From Desulfobulbus sp. (GTDB lineage Bacteria; Desulfobacterota; Desulfobulbia; Desulfobulbales; Desulfobulbaceae), in assembly GCA_028684915.1 (NCBI GenBank), contig JAQUEZ010000094.1, positions 1-21,126 on the forward strand: a stretch of 21,126 nucleotides of DNA, given 5' to 3'. Below the pieces are notes generated by a model, which was not told where the DNA came from, did no database searches, and was given only the letters and a program-made list of their open reading frames with translations. This document shows positions 16,103-21,126 of this stretch, piece by piece. The position numbers and the translations under genes were made by a program. Position 1 is the first letter of the stretch, and each line of letters starts with the position of its first letter.

Positions 16103-17286
16103 TAACAAGCCACCCTTACTTCACCGTTCATCAGTTTAGGCAAAAGGGTGTCGCGGAGTTTTTCGAGAGAATGAATTTGTGCGAGATTTGCCATCGTTTT
16201 TCTAATAGAGGGCATGACCAGTTCGGAATATTGCTCCGCCAGTGTAGTTGAAGGGAGGTTGGTTCTAATGTTCAAAATATCTTCTGGTCTTACCCTTTGG
16301 TGACTGCCGCTGGTTCCAGATGCAGCCATGCTCAGCTCTTCTTTGGCATCAGTAGATCGCAACAAAAAATACACATAGCCATATAAGTTTTTTTGTTTTG
16401 GTATAAAAACCTGAAATTCAGTTGAACAAATATTGTTAGTACTGGTCAAACTACCAATCGGCCATATTCTTGGAAACCTTGGGTTCAATTTTGAAACCAG
16501 AATTGTCCAAGGAATAACCTCATATTTATTACTGAGTATTTGGTCTCCTGTTTCTATTGCTGGTTTCATGCCTTCATCAAATGAAGGTAAGCTATAATGA
16601 CAAAACCTTGCATCGGGATTTTTTGCTGGAACAACATTTCTTTTTATGTGGTTTGTAAAATCTGAAAATTTATATTCTTCCCAATCTTCTTGCGCTTCTT
16701 CCACGAACCACTGACGGAAGAGCGTTTCAGCCATTGATTCGAGGGTTTTGTTTTGACGGTGCATAAGATCGATTTTATCATCTATGCTGCTTAGAACAGC
16801 GGCAATAGATTTTTGTTCTTGAAGATGAGGAAGTGCAATTTCTAATCCTTCAATCATCACCTTTGTTAAAGCCTTTCTTGTAGCACCAACTTCAGAAAGT
16901 ATTAAAAGTTCTTCTTTTATTGACTGGAGCCAGTAGAAAATGAATGAAAAATAGGCCTTTTTTTGTGATAATCTTATAATAGCAACGTGTTGGTTTACTC
17001 GTGCAGGCAAAATTGAATCTGGAACAATGCAGCAACGAGCTACGCTATCACCTGTTATGTTTAGAAGAATATCGTTCTTCTCAATAATTACATTGTTTAG
17101 CGCCTCAGCTTGTTCATCATCGATATAAGCCAAACCGTCTGTTGAAAAACGAAAATCTAACACATTCTGGCTTCGGATCAGAGAGACTCCAGCTTCTTTG
17201 TAAGAATTGCCTCCCCCGCGTGGAGTCGCGCCGCTACCAATTTTCCACGCAACTTTTTTTAGAGTAGTTTTTTGCCACCCACTCAT
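16102..17286 (-). CDS. hsdS: Type I restriction-modification specificity subunit
   Basis: DNA-recognition subunit of 394 residues, which directs both HsdM and HsdR to a split target sequence. Two target-recognition domains are visible. The first starts [19 protein letters not shown] and ends in the helical spacer containing [21 protein letters not shown]. The second runs from about residue 205 to the C-terminal helix [18 protein letters not shown]. Both spacers are intact, so it is full length. It overlaps hsdM by four bases and the Abi_C-like gene by one. The recognition domains look clearly more AT-rich than hsdM and hsdR, consistent with the usual exchange of these domains. The target cannot be read from the sequence. 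Confidence 0.95.
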   Translation of the reverse strand: MSGWQKTTLKKVAWKIGSGATPRGGGNSYKEAGVSLIRSQNVLDFRFSTDGLAYIDDEQAEALNNVIIEKNDILLNITGDSVARCCIVPDSILPARVNQHVAIIRLSQKKAYFSFIFYWLQSIKEELLILSEVGATRKALTKVMIEGLEIALPHLQEQKSIAAVLSSIDDKIDLMHRQNKTLESMAETLFRQWFVEEAQEDWEEYKFSDFTNHIKRNVVPAKNPDARFCHYSLPSFDEGMKPAIETGDQILSNKYEVIPWTILVSKLNPRFPRIWPIGSLTSTNNICSTEFQVFIPKQKNLYGYVYFLLRSTDAKEELSMAASGTSGSHQRVRPEDILNIRTNLPSTTLAEQYSELVMPSIRKTMANLAQIHSLEKLRDTLLPKLMNGEVRVAC

Positions 17287-18827
17287 ACTTTGATCCTCGC
17301 AAAATTCTCGGCAATTGCCTTATTGAGCATCGCTTCTTCAAGCAACTGTGCCTCAAGCTCGGCCTTCAGTGCGTTGAAACGTTCGGCAAAATTAAAGTCG
17401 TCTTCTTCATCCGGTAAGCCGACGTAACGTCCTGGCGTAAGCACATAGTCCAATTCCGCGATGCGCGACAGCGGCACCGAGGCGCAAAAGCCTTTTTCAT
17501 CCTCATAGTCGCCTTCACCGGTGCGCCACGCATGATAGATGCTGGTAATCTTTTGAATATCTTTGTGCGCAAATTCACGGGTTCGGCGATTGATGAGGTG
17601 GCCGAGATTGCGGGCATCGATAAAGAGAATCTCGTTTTTGCGTGGGTGTCCGTTAGTGCGAGCGCGGTTCATAAACCACAGACCTGCCGGAATTTGGGTA
17701 TTGAGGAAGAGCTTGGTTGGCAGGTTGACGATGCAATCGATTAGATTACCTTGCTCAATCAGGTTTTTGCGGATGTCGCCTTCGCCGCTAGATTTGCTGG
17801 TCAGCGCACCTTTGGCTAGAACCACGCCAGCCAGGCCGCTGGGTGAAAGGTGATAGATAAAATGTTGCAGCCAAGCAAAGTTTGCGTTGCTTGCCGGAGG
17901 GGTGCCGTATTGCCAGCGACCATCACTCCGTAGAAGCTCTCCGCTCCAGTCGCTTACATTGAAAGGCGGATTGGCGATGATGTAGTCTGCTTTCAGGTCT
18001 TTGTGGGCATCGTTGAGGAATGAACCTTCATTGTTCCATTTGACTTGCGAGCTATCAATGCCGCGAATGGCCAGGTTCATCTTGGCTAGTCGCCAAGTGG
18101 TTTGGTTGCTTTCCTGTCCATAGATTGAAATGTCATTGATGCGGCCTTGGTGCTCTTCGACAAATTTTTCCGATTGCACGAACATACCGCCGGAACCGCA
18201 ACAGGGATCGAACACGCGGCCTTTGTATGGCTCCAGCATGGCAACCAGCAACTCGACAATGGAACGGGGTGTATAGAACTGGCCGCCCTGCTTACCTTCG
18301 GCAAGGGCGAATTCACCTAAGAAATACTCGAACACATGACCAAGCACATCGGCGCTTCGCGCTTTGGCATCACCGAGCGCGATATTGCCCACCAAATCAA
18401 TAAGGCCGCCCAAACTGGCAGGATCAAGGTTTTGTCGCGCAAACACTTTGGGCAATACGCCTTTGAGCGAAGGGTTTTCCTTTTCGATAGCATCCATGGC
18501 CGCATCAACAATCTTGCCGATGTCCGGTTGTTTGGCCTTACCGAGTAGGAAAGACCAGCGGGCTTCCGGTGGGACGAAGAAGACGTTTTCGGCCTTGTAT
18601 TCATCTTTGTCTTCGGGATCGGCACCGTCATACACGCCTTCCCCTTTTTGCAGTTTATTGAACAGCTCTTCAAAGGAATCCGAGATGTATTTGAGGAAAA
18701 TTAAGCCAAGCACGACGTGCTTGTACTCGGCAGCGTCGATATTTTTGCGCAGCTTGTCGGCGGCTTTCCAGAGTTGTTTTTCCAAAGGCTCTTCTTTGAC
18801 TTCTTTTTCGTTTTTCGTTCGCGCCAT
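17283..18827 (-). CDS. hsdM: Type I restriction-modification DNA methyltransferase
   Basis: N6-adenine methyltransferase subunit of 514 residues, close to type IC HsdM. The N-terminal helical domain ([26 protein letters not shown]) contacts HsdS. The S-adenosylmethionine motif is [11 protein letters not shown] (206-216) and the catalytic motif NPPF (286-289). The conserved [14 protein letters not shown] precedes the first. It is the first gene of the six-gene operon and is read from the intergenic region 18828-19124. The ATG is preceded only weakly (AAAGGA about 12 bases upstream). Full length, with no broken motif. Confidence 0.97.
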   Translation of the reverse strand: MARTKNEKEVKEEPLEKQLWKAADKLRKNIDAAEYKHVVLGLIFLKYISDSFEELFNKLQKGEGVYDGADPEDKDEYKAENVFFVPPEARWSFLLGKAKQPDIGKIVDAAMDAIEKENPSLKGVLPKVFARQNLDPASLGGLIDLVGNIALGDAKARSADVLGHVFEYFLGEFALAEGKQGGQFYTPRSIVELLVAMLEPYKGRVFDPCCGSGGMFVQSEKFVEEHQGRINDISIYGQESNQTTWRLAKMNLAIRGIDSSQVKWNNEGSFLNDAHKDLKADYIIANPPFNVSDWSGELLRSDGRWQYGTPPASNANFAWLQHFIYHLSPSGLAGVVLAKGALTSKSSGEGDIRKNLIEQGNLIDCIVNLPTKLFLNTQIPAGLWFMNRARTNGHPRKNEILFIDARNLGHLINRRTREFAHKDIQKITSIYHAWRTGEGDYEDEKGFCASVPLSRIAELDYVLTPGRYVGLPDEEDDFNFAERFNALKAELEAQLLEEAMLNKAIAENFARIKV

Positions 18828-18911
18828 GATGGTTATTCGTCCTTTGTCTTTCCTTTTAGTCTCAATGTCTTCAGGCCAGCGTTCTTACCCGTCGCCGCTG
18901 TTTTTGAGACG

Positions 18912-18937
18912 GATTATCACAAAAACAAGTGATTATC
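18912..18937. promoter_or_regulatory. Near-perfect dyad upstream of hsdM
   Basis: GATTATCAC (18912-18920) and GTGATTATC (18929-18937) form an inverted repeat with one central mismatch per arm, about 85 bases upstream of the hsdM ATG. It could be an operator for the restriction operon. No C-protein or other local regulator gene is present, so this is only a candidate. Confidence 0.35.
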
Positions 18938-19045
18938 TCAGGTTAGAATACCACTCTGGCTGTTTTTGAACAGGCAAAACCTTATATTGTTTCGGTTTTT
19001 TGGCGGGTTGCGAGGGAGGGAAAAGCAAGAGGCGGGGCTATTGGC

Positions 19046-19073
19046 ATAGCCATATATCCGGCTATATGGCTAT
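19046..19073. promoter_or_regulatory. Operator-like dyad shared with the parA remnant
   Basis: ATAGCCATATA-TCCGGC-TATATGGCTAT: 11-bp perfect arms around a 6-bp centre. The same layout, ATAACCATATA-N6-TATATGGTTAT, occurs at 20744-20771. It lies about 220 bases upstream of hsdM and about 50 bases beyond the antitoxin stop. It looks like the binding site of a dimeric repressor belonging to the mobile element; the protein is not identified in this window. Confidence 0.6.
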
Positions 19074-19124
19074 ATTTGTTGATGTGGGGACGTAAGCCCA
19101 GCAGGAACTAGGATTGCTGGATGT

Positions 19125-19433
19125 TCACGCCTCTAGCTTTTGCGGCGAAAGGCGATAGCCCATGGCGTGGATGATGGCGTTGACGCTGGCAAACTCTGGG
19201 TTGCCGTCTTCGGAGAGGGCTTTCTGTATTCCCTTGCGGCTCAGGCCGGTTTCTTCGGCGATCTTGGTCACGCCCTTGACGCGGCTCAAGACGCGCAGCG
19301 ATGAGAGCAAGGCCCCCGTGTCGCCGTCCTTGGCGTACTCCTCAAACATGAGGGTGATATATTCATCCATTTCTTCCGGATGGTCGCGGAAGTAGGACTC
19401 TTCAACGTCGCTGAATGATCTATAGTTCTTCAT
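19125..19433 (-). CDS. HigA-like antitoxin with helix-turn-helix
   Basis: A 102-residue DNA-binding antitoxin of the addiction-module antidote type (HigA/TIGR02684-like). The helix-turn-helix is VTKIAEETGLSRKGIQKAL (about 55-73); the N-terminal 45 residues are acidic and would bind the toxin. It follows the toxin gene and overlaps it by 14 bases, the toxin-first order typical of HigBA. As in relatives, the antitoxin should repress its own promoter, where a dyad is present at 19791-19806. It should stabilise the mobile element and may also tune phage defence. Confidence 0.88.
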   Translation of the reverse strand: MKNYRSFSDVEESYFRDHPEEMDEYITLMFEEYAKDGDTGALLSSLRVLSRVKGVTKIAEETGLSRKGIQKALSEDGNPEFASVNAIIHAMGYRLSPQKLEA

Positions 19434-19764
19434 GGGTCAGATACTCCCGCCAATAGGCTTTTGCCTGTTTGATGTCTTTCTTCTGGCTTCCCTTGTCGCC
19501 GCCGCAGAGCAAGACAACGATGTTATCCGCGTCTTCCCCGAAATAAACCCGATAGCCTGAACCAAAGAACATGCGTAATTCGCTGATCCCCTCCCCTACT
19601 GGCTCACAGTCGCCATAGTTCCCTTGCTCAAGGCGGGCAATCCGGATCAAGACGCGTTTGCGTCCCATGCTATCTTTCAGCCCATAGAGCCAATCGGTAA
19701 AAGGCTCGTTGCCCTCCTGATCCGCATAGACGATGACCCGTTTGGGTTTTGCCAGTCGTGCCAC
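19420..19764 (-). CDS. RelE/HigB-like toxin
   Basis: A 114-residue toxin of the RelE/ParE superfamily, phage-derived Gp49/HigB-like branch (addiction module killer type, TIGR02683-like). Such toxins cut mRNA at the ribosome. The start is GTG 19764, with AAGGAG eight bases upstream. Visible family features are FTDWLYGLKD near residues 22-31, ELRMFFGSGYRVYF in the middle and LLCGGDKGSQKKDIKQAKAY near the end, with the basic residues expected of an active RNase. It is co-transcribed with the overlapping antitoxin gene from the promoter at 19780-19808. Confidence 0.88.
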   Translation of the reverse strand: MARLAKPKRVIVYADQEGNEPFTDWLYGLKDSMGRKRVLIRIARLEQGNYGDCEPVGEGISELRMFFGSGYRVYFGEDADNIVVLLCGGDKGSQKKDIKQAKAYWREYLTHEEL

Positions 19765-19779
19765 TTCTGTTTCTCCTTA

Positions 19780-19808
19780 ATTATATCACTGCGAACCATG
19801 GTACGCAA
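19780..19808 (-). promoter_or_regulatory. Promoter and operator of the toxin-antitoxin operon
   Basis: On the minus strand, TTGCGT (19808-19803), a 17-base spacer and a consensus TATAAT (19785-19780) lie just before the AAGGAG of the toxin gene. Between them GCG-a-ACCATGGT-a-CGC (19791-19806) is a dyad with a single mismatched pair, well placed for repression by the HigA-like antitoxin. This is the clearest promoter in the window. Confidence 0.75.
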
Positions 19809-19923
19809 GGGTAGCGAAGGCGCATATATTTTTTGGCGGCAAGATAGCAGCTTTATGCTCTCTTTTACAGAAAATACCTTTGTTTTTCTGTGTTCTAGCT
19901 GGGGCAAGCGAGGCGGCGCGACC

Positions 19924-20114
19924 CCCGCCAAGTTGGCGGGTCAGGTGCTATGCGCTCCCAAAGGGAGCTTACCGAGCCCCAAGGGGTCTCGGCCATCCGG
20001 TACGCCCCTTATCGCAAGAAAGGAAGAACTAAGGGACGCCGTCCCTAGCGCGGTCAAGGGTAAAGGCTAAAGCCCAGAGGCGGGGTGTCCCCACGCTTCC
20101 TTGCCTGCGGCAAG
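19924..20114. other. Strip of tandem hairpins, possible origin of transfer or structured RNA
   Basis: At least five short hairpins lie in 190 bases. They are CCCGCCAA/TTGGCGGG (19924-19940), GCTCCC/GGGAGC (19954-19968), CCGAG..CCC/GGG..CTCGG (19972-19992), AGGGAC/GTCCCT (20032-20046) and CTTGCC/GGCAAG (20100-20114). Right after the third comes CCGGTACGCCCCTT (19997-20010), which resembles the layout of RSF1010/MOBQ transfer origins: an inverted repeat followed by CGGTAAATGCGCCCT. No relaxase gene is in the window, so this is a weak candidate only. No gene is seen in the strip. Confidence 0.4.
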
Positions 20115-20184
20115 TTGCAGCATGGGTGATCCCCCTCCCCGCCCCTGCCCTTGCCCTTTGCTTCCCTGGTCTCGCCGACGGGCA

Positions 20185-20209
20185 GAGGTACAGCGCAACG
20201 CTGAACCTC
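20185..20209 (+). promoter_or_regulatory. Leader hairpin before the DUF6876-like gene
   Basis: GAGGT-a-CAGCG-caa-CGCTG-a-ACCTC forms a 10-bp stem with one A/A mismatch, ending 21 bases before the ATG at 20231. It may affect translation or belong to the neighbouring hairpin strip. Role unknown. Confidence 0.4.
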
Positions 20210-20230
20210 AAACCCGAAAGGAACCAGAAG

Positions 20231-20599
20231 ATGACCGAAACGAAGACACTCAACAAAGCCGACCTGAGGCAATTTACCGGCTCAGAATATTGGTATCGTC
20301 ACGGATTGGTGCGTTCCGTTCTTTTTACAGATGGCGCAAAGTATGTCGCCGAAACAGGCGGGGCCTATTGGCTCTTGGATGAAATCGCCTTTGCTCAAAA
20401 GGCCGAGAAGAAGCTTTTCGGCGAAGAGTTCCAATTGTGGCGCTTAACCGTGAATAAGGACAATACAGCCGTCTTGGTTTGCGAAGATGGGAACAGCCGG
20501 AAGCTTCTTTCTAAGAAGATCCCCTTCACGGATTTTCCACTTGATGAAATTGCCTTCTATTTCACCAACAACACGATTTTGTTGCCGAGCGAATATTGA
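20231..20599 (+). CDS. DUF6876-type protein of mobile elements
   Basis: A 122-residue cytosolic protein I recognise as DUF6876-like from its pattern: LNKADLRQFTGSEYWYRH at the N-terminus, TDGAKYVAETGGAYWLLDEI in the middle, EEFQLWRLTV and CEDGN, then a TDFPL block, ending exactly in LPSEY. The function of the family is unknown; it is common on plasmids and integrative elements, often beside partition genes. I start it at ATG 20231; the frame stays open upstream to 20126, but that part lies across hairpins and is compositionally unlike a protein. Only a weak AAAGGA precedes the start. It is the only plus-strand gene of the island apart from the parA remnant and marks it as mobile DNA. Confidence 0.85.
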   Translation: MTETKTLNKADLRQFTGSEYWYRHGLVRSVLFTDGAKYVAETGGAYWLLDEIAFAQKAEKKLFGEEFQLWRLTVNKDNTAVLVCEDGNSRKLLSKKIPFTDFPLDEIAFYFTNNTILLPSEY

Positions 20600-20607
20600 C
20601 ATCACAA

Positions 20608-20639
20608 GACCCAGCCTGAGGCTTACCCCTTGGGCTGGG
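20608..20639 (+). terminator. Hairpin after the DUF6876-like gene
   Basis: ACCCAGCC (20608-20615) pairs with GGCTGGGT (20632-20639), eight bases after the stop codon. There is no clear T-run after it, so termination is plausible but not certain. Confidence 0.4.
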
Positions 20640-20641
20640 TT

Positions 20642-20669
20642 ATAACCATATAGCCACCTATGTTTATAT
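20642..20669. promoter_or_regulatory. Half-conserved copy of the operator-like dyad
   Basis: The left arm ATAACCATATA (20642-20652) and a GCC start to the centre are identical to the site at 20744, but the right arm is degenerate (TATGTTTATAT). It is probably a weak second site for the same regulator. Confidence 0.4.
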
Positions 20670-20743
20670 CCACGCGAGTTTCCTTTGCAATATCCTGAAA
20701 AAACGGTAATAAACAAAAAAGGATGTTTAACAAGATTCACAAT

Positions 20744-20771
20744 ATAACCATATAGCCGTATATATGGTTAT
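20744..20771. promoter_or_regulatory. Operator-like dyad upstream of the parA remnant
   Basis: ATAACCATATA-GCCGTA-TATATGGTTAT, perfect 11-bp arms with a 6-bp centre, 14 bases before the ATG at 20786. It overlaps TATA-like -10 candidates and so would block transcription when bound. Matching site at 19046-19073. Confidence 0.6.
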
Positions 20772-20785
20772 CAAGAGGGCTGACG

Positions 20786-20863
20786 ATGAAAACCCTAGCG
20801 ATCATTTCCCAAAAAGGGGTCGCCGCAGAAAAAGGAGATTTAAGCACGGTAAGGAAATATTAA
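20786..20863 (+). pseudogene. parA: Truncated ParA-type partition ATPase
   Basis: The frame opens MKTLAIISQKG, the typical start of plasmid ParA proteins, which continue GGAGKTT to form the deviant Walker A loop. Here the sequence departs at the P-loop (GVAAEKGD) and stops after 25 codons. GAGGG lies eight bases before the ATG and an operator-like dyad lies upstream, so the expression signals remain. The break coincides with AAGGGGTCG, the opening of the island-edge repeat, which points to recombination or insertion at this repeat. No ParA continuation is seen to the right of 21001. Confidence 0.6.
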
Positions 20864-20964
20864 TTTTGAAAAAACAACCTGTTATATGTTCGACCTTTTG
20901 AAACCCATAGTGTGCTGAGCGCTAAATCAGGAACAGCCTGTAATGCTTACATTTATTTTTCGTA

Positions 20965-21001
20965 AACGTACGATTTTTTCCGAATTCTGAATCGACCCCT
21001 A
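20965..21001 (-). repeat. AGGGGTC/CGTACG repeat, copy 3 (right edge of island)
   Basis: On the minus strand it reads AGGGGTCGATTCAGAATTC, then GGAAAAAATCGTACGTTT. It is inverted relative to copy 1 at 9186-9223, so the segment 9186-21001 starts and ends with matching inverted AGGGGTCGATTCA. I found no convincing target duplication outside the pair. Confidence 0.7.
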
Positions 21002-21126
21002 ATAGACAAACCAAAAAACCGTTAAAAAGGCCGCCAGAAGAAAAAAAGATGCCCAGCAAAGGCGATCTGCTGACAATCGGTGTGCAAGAGGTATACTCCC
21101 GCAAGTGGTCCTGGTCCCTTCTCAGA
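21002..21126. other. Flank beyond the island, possibly a gene start
   Basis: From ATG 21049 a plus-strand frame (MPSKGDLLTIGVQEV...) stays open to the window edge, but there is no clear ribosome site and the upstream frame is also open, so I do not call a gene. The minus-strand frame through this region is translated repeat. Confidence 0.2.

Noticed and set aside
18364..18969. 201-codon plus-strand frame opposite hsdM
   Set aside because: Antisense shadow of hsdM; low-complexity serine-rich translation.
19098..19120. CCAGCA/TGCTGG hairpin after the antitoxin gene as an intrinsic terminator
   Set aside because: Six-bp stem with an 11-base loop and no T-run on the minus strand; too weak to call.
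19624..20070. 148-codon plus-strand frame across the toxin gene and hairpin strip
   Set aside because: Overlaps the well-supported toxin gene and its promoter, then runs through hairpin-rich non-coding sequence.
20922..21104. 60-codon minus-strand frame at the right end
   Set aside because: Mostly translated island-edge repeat; no ribosome site or family resemblance.
1..21126. CRISPR array, rRNA or tRNA genes
   Set aside because: No regularly spaced direct repeats and no rRNA or tRNA-like sequence noticed on either strand.

Overview
The window looks like Gram-negative (Proteobacteria in the broad sense) DNA of moderate GC content. It carries a lipid A phosphoethanolamine transferase of the EptA/MCR type, an OmpR-class two-component system and a type I restriction-modification operon. 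My guess is Desulfobacterota or a related group, but nothing here fixes the taxon. It splits near 9.2-9.4 kb into an envelope-modification module on the left and a mobile defence island on the right.

Left module (about 0.4-9.1 kb). An eptA-like gene (minus strand) is followed by a complete ISL3-family insertion sequence (2012-3356) with a perfect 8-bp target duplication. The IS sits directly against the eptA start codon and supplies its apparent Shine-Dalgarno. Next comes an isoprenylcysteine-methyltransferase-like membrane protein, divergent from a response regulator/histidine kinase pair. A small exported protein and an LtaS/MdoB-type phosphotransferase complete the module. The intergenic region of the divergent pair holds a perfect 19-bp inverted repeat, which resolves into two opposed TTCATC-N5-TTCATC direct-repeat boxes placed just upstream of possible -10 elements. 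A near copy (15 of 17 bases) lies in front of the LtaS-like gene. I infer a small PmrA-like regulon in which the regulator controls itself, the methyltransferase and the LtaS-like enzyme.

Right module (about 9.2-21.0 kb). A six-gene minus-strand operon runs hsdM-hsdS-Abi_C gene-hsdR-SIR2-herA. Every junction overlaps by 1-4 nt except hsdR/SIR2, which has a 15-nt gap. It combines a type I (IC-sized) restriction-modification system, a restriction-linked abortive-infection-type protein and a SIR2-HerA pair, a known anti-phage NAD-depletion architecture. Upstream are a HigBA-like toxin-antitoxin module with a near-consensus promoter, a strip of tandem hairpins (possible origin of transfer), a DUF6876-type gene typical of plasmids and integrative elements, and a truncated parA. 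Two well-formed dyads, ATARCCATATA-N6-TATATGGYTAT, lie upstream of hsdM and of the parA remnant and suggest shared control. Related repeats beginning AGGGGTC and ending in CGTACG mark both edges of the island (9186-9223, 9393-9429 and 20965-21001).

No rRNA, tRNA or CRISPR array was seen. The first 411 bases and the last ~125 bases hold no gene I can support.
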